64,000 bases of DNA from Algoriphagus sp. Lineage in GTDB: Bacteria; Bacteroidota; Bacteroidia; Cytophagales; Cyclobacteriaceae. The notes below the pieces were generated by a model. That model saw only the letters and a list, made by a program, of their open reading frames with translations. It was not told where the DNA came from and did not search any database. Of the stretch, positions 49,975 to 61,300 are shown piece by piece. Positions within the stretch are counted from its first letter, which is position 1. Every line of letters begins with the position of its first letter. The stretch lies in contig NZ_JAQWXX010000110.1 in the NCBI RefSeq assembly GCF_029254265.1, forward strand, positions 1 through 64,000, read 5' to 3'. The position numbers were made by a program, and so were the translations under genes.

Positions 49975-52968
49975 ATGAGAAATCATTTACAAAAACTAAA
50001 GACATTGCTGCTTGCTTTGACTCTGATTTTCAGTGTCAGCATAGTATCCAATGCCCAAAACAGGACTGTTACAGGAACTGTATTGGATGCTACTCTTGGA
50101 GATGGAGTTCCAGGAGCAACTGTATTGATCAAAGGCACAACGCGGGGTGTTGCGACAGACCTTGACGGTAAGTTCACAATCGAGGTGCAGCCAGGAGATC
50201 AAATTCTGGTTATCTCTTTTATTGGTTACACCACACAGGAGGTAGAGATCGGAAACCAAAGTAACATCACTGTAAACCTAGAGGAGGACATTCAGAGCCT
50301 TCAGGAAGCTGTTGTGATTGGTTACGGTTCTCAGGATAAGAAGGAAATTACTTCAGCAGTAGTCGGTGTAAAACCAGAAGACTTCAACAGAGGAAACGTT
50401 TCCAATCCAGCCCAATTACTCCAAGGAAAAGTAGCTGGACTATCTATCACTAGACCAGGAGGTAGCCCTAACGGAGCAACCAATATAAGACTTAGAGGTC
50501 TTTCTACTTTCGGTGCAAACTCTTCTCCACTAATTGTATTAGATGGGGTCATCGGAGCATCTATTGAAAACGTCGATCCAAATGATATTCAGTCAATCGA
50601 TGTGTTGAAAGATGGATCCGCTGCAGCAATCTATGGTGCAAGAGGTTCATCAGGTGTGATTTTGATTACTACAACCAAGAAAGCAAATAAAGACGGTAGA
50701 ACAGCAGTATCAATCAACACTTTTGGTACGATGGATCAAGCTACTAACTTAATCCCAACACTTTCAGCAGAAGAATTTGTAGCTAGAGGAGGTACAGATT
50801 TCGGAAGCAATACAGATTGGAGAGAAGAGTTAATTTCTGATGCTTTCTCTTATACTACAAATGCTAGCGTATCGGGTGGTTTTAATAATACCAACTACAT
50901 GGCTTCTGTAAACTGGAGAGATAATCAAGGTATTGTTAACGGTGTAAAAAATGAGCGTTTAAACACTCGATTAAACATCTCACAAGGTGCTCTAGACAAC
51001 AAACTTAGATTCAATATCAACCTTTCATTTTCTAATGTAGACTCAGAGGATATTAACGACGGTGCGTTCCGATATGCAACACTTTATAATCCAACTGCTC
51101 CAATCTTCGAAAACACTGAAGATGCGAACAATAGATTTGGAGGTTATTTCCAGAGAGATCTTTTTGATTTCTATAATCCAGTGGCTTTGGCCAACCAGCA
51201 GAAATTCATAGGTGAGACTAAAACTTCTCTTGCATCTTATAGAGTTGAGTACGATATCAGGCCAAACTTGACAGTTTCTGCTCAGTATTCTCAAGATAGA
51301 AGAAATACACTTTCTGGAGCTTTCTGGTCTAGACAAGATTTTCAAGTTGGATTTGGAGCTGGTGGATCTGCTCAACGAAATACTTTTGACAGACAACAAA
51401 AAATCTTCGAATCTACAATCAGATATGAGCAGGATATTACTGACGGTTTGAATATGACTCTATTGGGTGGTGTTGCAATGCAGTCCACAAAAAATCAAGG
51501 ATTCAATGCCAGAGTTAGACAATATCTTTTCGATCTAGGATGGGATAACCTTGGAGCTGGTTCAATCAGATTAGGTAACAATACTGATGTATCTTCCTTT
51601 GCAAATGAGGATCAGTTGAACTCTCTTTTTGGAAGAGCAAATTTCAACTATAACAACACGTATTTCTTCTCTGCTTCAGTAAGAGCTGAAACTTATTCTG
51701 GATTCGGAGCCAACAACCAAACTGGTGTATTTCCAGCTTTGAGTGCAGGTGCTGACTTTACCCAAATCTTCGATATGGGTATCTTCAATCAGTTCAAGCC
51801 AAGAGTTTCTTATGGTGTAACAGGTAACCTTCCTCCATCACCAACTTTATCCTTGGGTGTTTTTGGAAACGGAAACAGAATTGATATTGACGGTGATCCA
51901 CTTACTCAAAATGACGTATTCGTAGGTATCGTTCAAAACTCCAATCCAAACCAGGATTTGAAGTGGGAAACCAAAAAAGAATTTAACATTGGTATCGATT
52001 TCGGGTTATGGAATGACAAGGTGACTGGTAGCATGGATTATTACACTAGAAACATTTCAGATCTACTCTTCAACGTACCGGTAGCAACTGGTGCTCCTAA
52101 CCCTTTTGATCCAGGAAGATTCAACACTGCATCATCTACTTGGGTGAACCTTGCAGACTTAAGAGCAGCTGGTTTTGAATTTGCTTTGGGAGTAAATGGA
52201 ATCGATTTGGGTGCTGTGAAATGGACTCCAAATATCAACTTCACCATTTATGACAAAACTCAAATCCAAAGTCTTTCTGCAGGTGAGTTAGGATTTGACG
52301 AATTGAGATTTGCTACTCCAGGTTCTCCTGGACAAAATAACAATCCAATAATCTACAATCGAGTTGGTCAGACTTTGGGTGACATCTATGGTCCAAGATT
52401 ATTAGGATTAACCGACGGTGGTGAGTATATCCTTTCTACAACTGATCCAGATGAGTTTGAGAAGCTTGGTAACGGTCTTCCAAAAGGTGAGTTTGGTTTT
52501 GCAAACAACTTTGTTTACGGTCAGTGGAATTTGAGTTTCTTCTTCAGAGGTGCATGGGGTCATGACTTGTATAACTCTTACAGAGGTTTCTATGAAAACG
52601 GAGATCCTGCTTCAAACACTTGGAACTCTGTTATCACTGATAAAACACCAACAAATCCTTTGGTAACTTCTACCCCTACATTCAACAGTTCATACGTTGA
52701 GGATGCATCTTTTGTAAGATTGGACAACATGGAGTTAGGATATAACTTCAAAACCAATTCTCCTAATTTGAATTCCTTTAGAGTGTACTTCGCTGCACAG
52801 AACCTATTTACAATAACGGGTTACACAGGTATTGATCCTGAAATCAGAGTAACTGACCTTGAAAACGGAAACGGTTTTACTTCTTCTCTTTCTCCGGGAA
52901 TTGAAAGAAGAAATACTTATTTCCAAACCAGATCATTCACTTTGGGTGTAACTGTAAACTTTAAGTAA
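49975..52968 (+). CDS. SusC/RagA-family TonB-dependent outer-membrane transporter
   Basis: A 997-residue outer-membrane channel for an unknown nutrient. It has a signal peptide (about 1-27, cleavage near SNAQ), a CarboxypepD_reg-like domain (about 30-112, GVPGATVLIKGTTRGVATDL), a plug domain (about 115-235) carrying the SusC signature LRGLSTFGANSSPLIVLDGV and DGSAAAIYGARGSSGVILI, and a C-terminal 22-strand barrel ending TRSFTLGVTVNFK. Length and order match SusC. susD follows by 19 bp. No glycosidase, sulfatase or regulator is visible, so the substrate (glycan, peptide or other) cannot be inferred. Confidence 0.95.
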   Translation: MRNHLQKLKTLLLALTLIFSVSIVSNAQNRTVTGTVLDATLGDGVPGATVLIKGTTRGVATDLDGKFTIEVQPGDQILVISFIGYTTQEVEIGNQSNITVNLEEDIQSLQEAVVIGYGSQDKKEITSAVVGVKPEDFNRGNVSNPAQLLQGKVAGLSITRPGGSPNGATNIRLRGLSTFGANSSPLIVLDGVIGASIENVDPNDIQSIDVLKDGSAAAIYGARGSSGVILITTTKKANKDGRTAVSINTFGTMDQATNLIPTLSAEEFVARGGTDFGSNTDWREELISDAFSYTTNASVSGGFNNTNYMASVNWRDNQGIVNGVKNERLNTRLNISQGALDNKLRFNINLSFSNVDSEDINDGAFRYATLYNPTAPIFENTEDANNRFGGYFQRDLFDFYNPVALANQQKFIGETKTSLASYRVEYDIRPNLTVSAQYSQDRRNTLSGAFWSRQDFQVGFGAGGSAQRNTFDRQQKIFESTIRYEQDITDGLNMTLLGGVAMQSTKNQGFNARVRQYLFDLGWDNLGAGSIRLGNNTDVSSFANEDQLNSLFGRANFNYNNTYFFSASVRAETYSGFGANNQTGVFPALSAGADFTQIFDMGIFNQFKPRVSYGVTGNLPPSPTLSLGVFGNGNRIDIDGDPLTQNDVFVGIVQNSNPNQDLKWETKKEFNIGIDFGLWNDKVTGSMDYYTRNISDLLFNVPVATGAPNPFDPGRFNTASSTWVNLADLRAAGFEFALGVNGIDLGAVKWTPNINFTIYDKTQIQSLSAGELGFDELRFATPGSPGQNNNPIIYNRVGQTLGDIYGPRLLGLTDGGEYILSTTDPDEFEKLGNGLPKGEFGFANNFVYGQWNLSFFFRGAWGHDLYNSYRGFYENGDPASNTWNSVITDKTPTNPLVTSTPTFNSSYVEDASFVRLDNMELGYNFKTNSPNLNSFRVYFAAQNLFTITGYTGIDPEIRVTDLENGNGFTSSLSPGIERRNTYFQTRSFTLGVTVNFK

Positions 52969-52987
52969 TCAATCAAATCACAGAGAT

Positions 52988-54475
52988 ATGTTAAAATATA
53001 TAAGTAAAATCTGTCTAGTGATCCCCGCAGTATTTCTACTGGGATCATGCTGGGAGCTCGATCAGGAGGTACTCGATGGAGTTACTGCTGAGGACATCGC
53101 CAATAGCACAAACCCCCAATTGATTGACGTTTTGAAAGCATCTGCTTATTCAAGAATCGTTGGTAGCTGGGGTGGTCACAATAGTATTTGGTCTATTCAT
53201 GAAGTAGCATCTGATGAGATGGCAATCCCTCAAAAAGGAGCTGACTGGGAAGATGGTGGGCTTTGGTTGAGAATGCATAGACATACTTGGCAGCCATCTG
53301 ACGAGGCTTTCAACAACTCTTGGAATTATTGTTACACAGCTGTAGGTGAAATTAACAACTTGATCATTTCTTATCCAGATGTAGTAGCATTGAATGCTGA
53401 ATTGAAGGTACTAAGAGCTTTGGTTTACCTTTGGTTGATTGATAGTTTTGGAAATGTACCTATCATTACAGAAGCATCTTCAGGGGGTAATCCAACGAAC
53501 AATAGCCGTCAGGAAGTCTTCAACTTTATTGAGTCTTCAATCAAAGAGAATATTGACCTTCTTCCTAAGGCAGATACCAAGACGACCCTGAACTATTACA
53601 GTGCTCAGGCAATTCTTGCTAAGTTGTATTTGAATGCTGAAATCTATACCGGAACAGCAAAGTGGGCTGAAGCTGAAGCTGCTGCTGACGAAGTTATAGC
53701 TGGTCCTTATTCATTGACCACAAACTTCTTCTCTAACTTCTCGACAAGAAATGGTGGTTCTACTGAAAACATTCTGACCCTTCCTTATGATCAGGATAAT
53801 GCTGGTGGATTCAACTTGGTACAAATGACGCTTCATTATCTAAGCCAAAACACATACAACCTACAAGAGCAACCATGGAATGGATATGCTTCTTTGGAAG
53901 AGTTTTACAATTCTTTTGATGATTCAGATATCAGAAAAAGCTCATTCTTAGAAGGTCCTCAGTTTGCCGCTGACGGGTCTAGATTAAATGACATCTCTGC
54001 CGAAGCAAATGATCCTGACGGACAGCCGTTGACTTTCACTCCAGAGATTAATCAACTAGCACCAAATGCATACAGACAAGCCGGTGTGCGTGTTGGAAAA
54101 TTTGAATTTGCCACCGGTGCAGCGTCAAGTTTGAGTAATGATTATCCACTCTTCAGACTAGCTGATATTATTTTGGTAAAAGCTGAAGCAGCTTTCCGTC
54201 AAGGAAAAACTGCAGCAGCGCTTACTGCAGTTAATCAGGTAAGAAGCAGAGCAGGTGTTGCACCTTTGGCAGCAGTTACTTTAGATGATTTGTATAATGA
54301 GCGTGGTTTTGAAATGTTTGCTGAAGCTTCTAGAAGAACTGATCAAATCAGATTCGGAAAATTCAACCAGCCATGGTGGGAAAAAGGTCAATCAGAGCCA
54401 TTCAGAGCTTTATTCCCAATTCCATTACAGCAGATCAATGCTAACCCAAGCTTAGTACAGAATCCAGGTTATTAA
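52988..54475 (+). CDS. SusD/RagB-family surface nutrient-binding lipoprotein
   Basis: A 495-residue partner of the preceding SusC. The lipoprotein signal ends at LLGSC (C21), and the SusD fold shows TPR-like helices and the family pattern LKVLRALVYLWLIDSFGNVP near 135-160. The C-terminal region (DYPLFRLADIILVKAEAAFR, then NQVRSRAGVAPLAAV and LYNERGFEMFAEASRRTDQI) is typical. SusD forms the lid of the SusC barrel at the cell surface. A terminator follows, between it and the next lipoprotein gene. Confidence 0.95.
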   Translation: MLKYISKICLVIPAVFLLGSCWELDQEVLDGVTAEDIANSTNPQLIDVLKASAYSRIVGSWGGHNSIWSIHEVASDEMAIPQKGADWEDGGLWLRMHRHTWQPSDEAFNNSWNYCYTAVGEINNLIISYPDVVALNAELKVLRALVYLWLIDSFGNVPIITEASSGGNPTNNSRQEVFNFIESSIKENIDLLPKADTKTTLNYYSAQAILAKLYLNAEIYTGTAKWAEAEAAADEVIAGPYSLTTNFFSNFSTRNGGSTENILTLPYDQDNAGGFNLVQMTLHYLSQNTYNLQEQPWNGYASLEEFYNSFDDSDIRKSSFLEGPQFAADGSRLNDISAEANDPDGQPLTFTPEINQLAPNAYRQAGVRVGKFEFATGAASSLSNDYPLFRLADIILVKAEAAFRQGKTAAALTAVNQVRSRAGVAPLAAVTLDDLYNERGFEMFAEASRRTDQIRFGKFNQPWWEKGQSEPFRALFPIPLQQINANPSLVQNPGY

Positions 54476-54498
54476 TTTAAATTAAATCACCCAATTAA

Positions 54499-54532
54499 AA
54501 GGAAGTGTACATTTGTGCACTTCCTTTTTTTT
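54499..54532 (+). terminator. Intrinsic terminator after susD
   Basis: AAGGAAGTG pairs with CACTTCCTT around a 10-base loop, followed by T8. It lies about 24 bp after susD and 10 bp before the next start, so the downstream genes depend on read-through or on a promoter not recognised here. Confidence 0.85.
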
Positions 54533-54541
54533 CAAATACTC

Positions 54542-57500
54542 ATGAAGAAGCATCGAAATCCGATTACACTGATTTTAATCCTTCTTTTTTCCTGCAATCA
54601 GGAAAAACAAACTAACCCTACACTTTTCAAACTCCTCTCTTCCGAATCAACAGGAATCGAATTCAGAAATGATCTGCATTATACAGAATCGGTAAACCCA
54701 TACACTTTCCGCAACTTTTATAATGGAGCCGGAGTAGCATTGGGAGACATAAATAATGATGGCTTCCTTGATGTTTTTTTCGCAGGAAATCAAACCTCAA
54801 ATAAACTATACCTCAATCAAGGCAACCTTAAATTCAAAGATATTACAGTGGATGCTGGATTAGCATCTGATGGCATTTGGTCCACCGGAGTAAGTATGGT
54901 AGACATCAACAACGATGGGCTTCTTGATATTTTTGTATGCAAATCCGGCCCTCCCGGTGGAGAAAAACGACATAATGAGCTCTTTATCAATCAAGGCAAC
55001 CTGACTTTTTCGGAACAATCTCAAACTTATGGAATCGCTGATTCGGGCCTTTCTCAGCATGCTGTCTTTTTTGATTTTGACAAAGACGGCGATTTGGATA
55101 TGTATCTGCTTTCTAATTCTGGACGATCTGTGGGAATATTCGACCTCAGAAAAGGTCAAAGAGAAGAGCGCGATCCGGAGGGTGGAAATAAACTCTATAG
55201 AAACGATGGGTCTAAATTCACTGATGTAAGTGTTGCTGCTGGAATTTACGGAAGCGTCATTGGCTACGGACTTGGAGTAACTGTAGCAGATTTAAACGAT
55301 GATTCTTGGCCGGATTTATATGTCTCCAATGATTTTTTTGAACGCGATTACCTTTACCTAAATAATCAGGATGGGACTTTCAAAGAATCACTTCCAGAAC
55401 TTCTTCCTGAAATCAGCCTTGGATCCATGGGTGCTGATATTGCCGATCTTGACAATGATACCCACCCTGATATTTTTGTAACAGAAATGCTTCCTGAGGA
55501 CATGACCCGGGTTAAAACCAAAACTCCATTTGAGGATTGGGACAAATCGCAAGCAAATTTCCAGGCAGGATACCACCATCAATTTACCCGAAATACGCTC
55601 CAACGGAATCTAGGCTTTCGGCCAGGAAGTAATCTTCCTGTCTTTACTGAAGTGTCGCGCCAAGCAGGCGTGCACGCGACGGATTGGAGCTGGGGAGCCC
55701 TGATCTTTGATGCTGACAATGATGGACTCAAAGATATTTTCGTTGCCAATGGAATTGTCAAAGATTTGACTGATTTCGACTTTGTGGATTTCTACCTCAA
55801 CAATCAAGAAAATATCAATGAGTTCCGAGCCGATTCTGTTTTGTTAACCAAGATGATTGACGAATTTCCTTCCGTACCTCAGCAAAATTACTGGTATAAA
55901 AACAAGGGGAATTGGGAATTTGAAAATCTTGCCAATTCGGTTGGTTTGGATCAACTCACTTTTAGCTCGGGGGCAGTTTATGGGGATTTAGATAATGACG
56001 GTGATTTGGAATTGATCGTCAACAACCTCAACGAACGCGCCTTTATTTTTCAAAATCTTACTGTTGAAAATAAGAATGGCAATTTTCTAAAAGTAGATCT
56101 TGGAAATTCTTTTGGAGCAAAAGTGATTTGCTATGCGGAAGGAAAATCATTTTACCAAGAATTTCAACCAGTCAAAGGATACATGTCATCTGTAGATCAG
56201 AAACTCCATTTCGGACTGGGGAATATCTTGACTCTCGATTCTGTAAAAATTATTTGGCCGGACAATCAGGTAACCTTATTGGAAGGGATTTCAACAAACC
56301 AAGAGCTTAAACCTGAAAAGAAAAATGGAAATTTTTTGAAGGAAAGAAGCTTACCTACAAAGTTGCCACTTCAGCAAGCAGATCTTAACTTACCTTTCAG
56401 CCAAATTCAAAATGATTTTATTGATTTTGATCGTGACCGGCTTCGATTTTGGATGATCAGCGATGAAGGCCCTAAGGTTACAAAAGCAGATATCAACGGT
56501 GATGGAATGGAGGATATTTTCATCCCAGGTTCAAAAGCAATCTCTTCCACACTATTAATTCAAGCTCCAGACGGCACTTTCAAGAAGTCTAACCAACCAG
56601 CTTTTGAAGCTGACAAGGACTCTGAAGATGTGACTGCCTATTTCAATGATTTAAATGGGGACCAATTTCCAGACCTGGTCTTGGCCAGCGGAAGTTTAGA
56701 ATTTCCAATGAATGACTCTCGCTATTCGGATCGTGTTTATCTGAATGATGGAAAAGGGAATTTCACAAAAATTGAGACCAACTTTCCGGCTACTCCGACT
56801 TCATTTGTCCTTGCCAATGACTGGGATCAGGACGGAGATCTGGATTTAGCTATTGGTGAACGGACGGTTCCATTCGCCTATGGGATACCGGTTGGGATTA
56901 CTTTCTGGGAAAATAATGGGAAAGCAATTTTCAGAAATATTTCGTCAGAAATAGCTCCAGATTTAAAGACTTTGGGCATGCTGACAGCTGGAGCATTCGA
57001 GGACTTGGATGGAGATGGAAATACAGAATTAATTGTAACTGGGGAATGGATGCAAATCCGAATATTCAGTTTGGTCGATAGCAAGTTCATCGAAAAAACC
57101 GCTGATTTTGGTTTTGAAAATACTTTTGGGCTCTGGAATTCCCTTTTGATAGATGATTTAAATGGAGATGGAAAACCAGATATTTTCGCAGGAAACCGGG
57201 GATTGAATACCAGATTAAAATCTAATTCAACCCATGAACTGCGGATGCTTGTGAATGATTTTGATCAAAACGGGGCCATAGAACAGATTCTTGTAGACTT
57301 CGATGGGAAAAGTTCAATTCCTTGGGTCATGAAGAATACAATCTTGAAGCAAATCCCTTCCTTACGAAAGCAATTAATTACCTATGATTCCTACAAGGAT
57401 CGGACTTTGGAGGAACTTTTTCCAGAATCTATTCTTTCAAAATCAATAACTTTGCGGGCGCAAACATTAAAAACGACCCTTTGGTTAAATGAGGGAAACG

Positions 57501-57829
57501 GCAGGTTTAAAGAAAGTCAAATCCCCTCCGAAATTCAGCAAGCTCCTGTGTATGCATTGGAAAAAATCATTTCTGAAAGTGGAAAAATCCAGATTGCAAT
57601 AGGTGGAAACCAAAGCAGGATCAAACCTGAACTAGGCTCCCAAATGGGAAGCTACGGCTGGCTAATCGAATTGCAGGCCGATGGCTCTTGGAAGTGCTTT
57701 CTTCCTGAGGAAAGTGGACTTTTCGTCCCTGGTGAAATCCGTGATTTTACCCAAATAAAAATCAAAAACCGTAACTATTTACTAGTATTTAGAACAAATG
57801 AAAACCCAATCGCTTTTGAGATCCGCTAA
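54542..57829 (+). CDS. VCBS/FG-GAP and ASPIC/UnbV (CRTAC1-like) lipoprotein 1
   Basis: A 1095-residue predicted surface lipoprotein: signal with lipobox LFSC (C18), then about seven VCBS/FG-GAP-type repeats with calcium-loop motifs such as DINNDGFLDVFFAG, DFDKDGDLDMYLLS and DLDNDGDLELIVNN (about 50-500), an ASPIC/UnbV domain (about 513-590) and a second set of FG-GAP repeats to the end. This points to a beta-propeller with Ca2+ sites at the surface; function is unknown. ATG 54542 is used instead of an upstream GTG. It overlaps the next gene by 32 bp. Confidence 0.88.
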   Translation: MKKHRNPITLILILLFSCNQEKQTNPTLFKLLSSESTGIEFRNDLHYTESVNPYTFRNFYNGAGVALGDINNDGFLDVFFAGNQTSNKLYLNQGNLKFKDITVDAGLASDGIWSTGVSMVDINNDGLLDIFVCKSGPPGGEKRHNELFINQGNLTFSEQSQTYGIADSGLSQHAVFFDFDKDGDLDMYLLSNSGRSVGIFDLRKGQREERDPEGGNKLYRNDGSKFTDVSVAAGIYGSVIGYGLGVTVADLNDDSWPDLYVSNDFFERDYLYLNNQDGTFKESLPELLPEISLGSMGADIADLDNDTHPDIFVTEMLPEDMTRVKTKTPFEDWDKSQANFQAGYHHQFTRNTLQRNLGFRPGSNLPVFTEVSRQAGVHATDWSWGALIFDADNDGLKDIFVANGIVKDLTDFDFVDFYLNNQENINEFRADSVLLTKMIDEFPSVPQQNYWYKNKGNWEFENLANSVGLDQLTFSSGAVYGDLDNDGDLELIVNNLNERAFIFQNLTVENKNGNFLKVDLGNSFGAKVICYAEGKSFYQEFQPVKGYMSSVDQKLHFGLGNILTLDSVKIIWPDNQVTLLEGISTNQELKPEKKNGNFLKERSLPTKLPLQQADLNLPFSQIQNDFIDFDRDRLRFWMISDEGPKVTKADINGDGMEDIFIPGSKAISSTLLIQAPDGTFKKSNQPAFEADKDSEDVTAYFNDLNGDQFPDLVLASGSLEFPMNDSRYSDRVYLNDGKGNFTKIETNFPATPTSFVLANDWDQDGDLDLAIGERTVPFAYGIPVGITFWENNGKAIFRNISSEIAPDLKTLGMLTAGAFEDLDGDGNTELIVTGEWMQIRIFSLVDSKFIEKTADFGFENTFGLWNSLLIDDLNGDGKPDIFAGNRGLNTRLKSNSTHELRMLVNDFDQNGAIEQILVDFDGKSSIPWVMKNTILKQIPSLRKQLITYDSYKDRTLEELFPESILSKSITLRAQTLKTTLWLNEGNGRFKESQIPSEIQQAPVYALEKIISESGKIQIAIGGNQSRIKPELGSQMGSYGWLIELQADGSWKCFLPEESGLFVPGEIRDFTQIKIKNRNYLLVFRTNENPIAFEIR

Positions 57830-58385
57830 ACTTGTCATCATGACGGCACTTGTCCTGCTGAGCTCTTGCAAATCTGAATATGAAAAAGTAGAAAGCCGAG
57901 AACTCGCTTCTGGAAAAATAGTAAATGAGATTTTTCTTGGCTTAGAACTGGGAATGGATAAGAAGAAATTTTACGAAACCTGCTGGGATTTGAACAAACA
58001 GGGCGTGTTAACAAATGGACCTGGTGAACTCTCCATTGAATATGCCGCCGAACTTCCTTCTGGCAACCCCGCCAAAATGAGATTTTACCCCAAATTTGAG
58101 GATGATAAAATCTACATGATGCCAGTAGAATTTACTTATGAAGGTTGGGCTCCATGGAACGAAGACCTAGCTGTGGAAAAGCTTCGAGAAGATGTTGTGG
58201 CATTTTATGAACAATGGTTTGGCCCAGGCTTTTTCGAAGTGACTAATGAAGACAAGACTCAAATTGTATTTGTGAAAATAGATGGAAATAGACGAATCCG
58301 GATTTTCAAAAAACATGAGTCTATTGTCCGAGCTGAGATTATGGATTTAAAATTCAAAAAAGAACAAGCAAAAGAGCCGGCATGA
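57798..58385 (+). CDS. Small lipoprotein of unknown function
   Basis: A 195-residue protein with a lipoprotein signal (lipobox LSSC, C24; the next residues are KSEYEK). The mature part is alpha/beta with several aromatic residues (EGWAPWNEDLAVEKLREDVV) and no family that I recognise. It begins 32 bp inside the preceding VCBS gene and ends in a 4-bp ATGA overlap with the next, so it is translationally coupled to both and is probably part of the same surface complex. Conservation of the order in other genomes would test this. Confidence 0.75.
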   Translation: MKTQSLLRSAKLVIMTALVLLSSCKSEYEKVESRELASGKIVNEIFLGLELGMDKKKFYETCWDLNKQGVLTNGPGELSIEYAAELPSGNPAKMRFYPKFEDDKIYMMPVEFTYEGWAPWNEDLAVEKLREDVVAFYEQWFGPGFFEVTNEDKTQIVFVKIDGNRRIRIFKKHESIVRAEIMDLKFKKEQAKEPA

Positions 58386-61300
58386 AAAAAGAACTTTTAG
58401 CTTTTTCGGCTTTCCTGCTTGTATTGGCTTGTCAGGAAAAAAAGGAGCCTTCCATCCCACCTCTATTTGAACAAATCAAAGTAGAGCGGTCTGGAGTAGA
58501 CTTTCGAAACGACCTTATTTTTGATGAATCATTCAATATCTTCACTTACCGTAATTATTACAATGGTGGCGGAGTAGCACTTGGTGACGTGAATAATGAT
58601 GGCTTGCTGGATATTTATTTCACTGCCAATCTTGGACCTAATCAGCTTTACCTCAATCAAGGTGATTTTAAATTTGAAAATGTAACTCAAAAAGCAGGGG
58701 TTGCGGGAAGCCGTGCATGGAGTACCGGAGTGGCCATGGCAGATGTCAACGGCGATTCACTTTTGGATATTTACGTCTGCAATTCTGGAGATATCTCAGG
58801 AGACAATAAGCAAAATGAGCTGTTCATCAATAATGGGGATGGGACTTTTACCGAACAAGCGGAGGCTTACGGTTTGGCTGATCAAGGATTTTCCACCCAT
58901 GCGGTTTTCTTTGACTATGATAAGGACGGCGACTTGGATGTCTATTTGCTAAACAACAGCTATCAGGCCATTGGTACCTTCAATAAAATGCAAAATGAGC
59001 GCCCCAAACGAGATGAAGTGGGCGGTGATAAACTTTTTAGAAATGATGGAAATCGATTTGTAGATGTCAGTGAAGAAGCTGGTATTTACGGCTCGATCAT
59101 CGGCTTTGGACTTGGAATCACCATCGGCGATGTGAATCAGGATACCTGGCCGGACATTTTCATTTCGAATGATTTCTTTGAGAAGGATTACCTCTACATC
59201 AATAATCAGGACGGAACCTTTACCGAATCACTAGAATCTGCGATGCAATCTATTTCAGCAGCTTCAATGGGAGCAGATATCGCCGATATCAATGGAGATG
59301 GATTGCTGGATATTTTCGTTACGGACATGCTTCCTGACTCCCCTACTCGATTGAAGCAAGTCACCACTTTTGAAAACTGGGATAAATTTCAATTCAATAA
59401 AACCCACGGATATCATTACCAATTCTCCAGAAATATGCTTCATATCAACAATGGTGATGGCACATTCAGCGAAATGGGTAGACTTGCAAATGTAGAAGCA
59501 ACAGACTGGAGCTGGGGAGCGCTACTTTTTGACATGGATAATGATGGCAAGCGGGATCTCTTCGTGGCAAATGGAATCTACCAAGACATCACGGATTTGG
59601 ATTACCTGAATTTTATCGATGATGACGAGACCAAGGTGAAAATCATTTCCGAATCCGGAGTAAATTATAAGGCATTAATCGACCCTATTCCAATCAATCC
59701 AATCCCAAATTTTGCCTATCGTAATCTCGGAGAATTGAAATTTGAGAATATGGCTGAGCAATGGGGCCTTGGCGAAGCGATTCATTCCAATGGAGCCGCT
59801 TATGGTGATTTGGACAATGATGGGACTTTGGATTTGGTGGTCAGTAATGTGAATCGCCCTGCTTCAATTTTCAAAAATATGGGGCGGACGCTTTCGCCTG
59901 AAAATCATTTCATCCAACTTCAACTTGAAGGTAAAGGAGCAAATACGGCCGGAATTGGAGCACAGATCCAAGTGATAGCCGGAGGAGAATTATTCTATAC
60001 CGAACAAATTCCAAATCGGGGATTCCAATCATCTGTAGACCCCAAATTGACAATAGGTTTGGGAAACAAATCTCAGATCGAGAAAATCAAAGTGCTTTGG
60101 CCAGACGGGAAATTGACACTTTTGGAAAACATTCCAGCCGATCAACTTCTTACATTAAAATGGTCTGACGCAGCTGATATTCCTGCTGGAGAAACCTTCT
60201 TTGCGACTAAAAAGACACCAAGATTCAAGCAGTCCGAATCGGAAGAATTAGACTTTTTGCATCAAGAGAATCCAATGGTTGATTTTGATCGAGATCGTCT
60301 GACCTACCATATGTATTCTACAGAAGGTCCAGCTTTTGCAAAAGCTGATGTAAATGGAGATGGAATTGAAGATCTTTATTTTGGCGGAGCCAAAGGATTT
60401 GAAGGAAAACTCTATCTCGGAAATTCAACTGGAAGCTATGTGCTCTCTGAGCAAGTTGCTTTTGTTTCAGATGCAAACTCCGAAGATACTGACGCCCTAT
60501 TTTTTGATGCAAACCTAGATGGTTATTCAGACCTCTATGTCTGCTCCGGCGGAAATGAATTCCCATTAGCGTCAACAGAACTATCCGATCGGCTTTACTT
60601 GAATGACGGAAAAGGAAATTTCACCAAGAGCTTTGCTGGGTTTGAAACGAATACTGAAAGTAGTGCTGTGGTCTTACCAATTGACCTCAATGAGGACGGG
60701 GCAATAGATCTGATCGTAGGCACACGGCTTGTACCCTATGTGTATGGAGCGCCTGCTTCCAGCAACATTTGGATCAATGATGGAAAAGGGAATTTCTCCA
60801 ACCAAACCGCTGCTCTTGCTCCTGCATTCAATGAATTGGGAATGATAACAGATGGGAAAGTCACGGATTGGGATGGAGATGGAAAAGCGGATTTGATATT
60901 TGTGGGTGACTGGACCGCACCGATTTTCTTCAGGAATACCGGCGGAAAACTGGATAAAATCGAAATGCCTGAGCTGTCAAATCTCAAAGGTTGGTACCGG
61001 ACTTTGGAAGTTGCCGATCTGGATAGAAATGGTCTTCCTGATTTGATTTTGGGAAATAACGGATTTAATTCCAGATTCAAAGCATCGGTAGATACACCTG
61101 TCAAAATGTACTTGAATGACTTCGATCAAAACGGATCCATCGAGCATCTTTTTGTCAGAGAAGTTGGAGGACAGCAGATTCCTTATGTTTTAAAACATGA
61201 ACTGGAAAAGCAGATTCCGATCATTAAGAAGCGGTATATCAAATATGAGACTTATAATAATCAGACGTTTTCGGAGATTTTTCCTCCCGAAGTGATCTCC

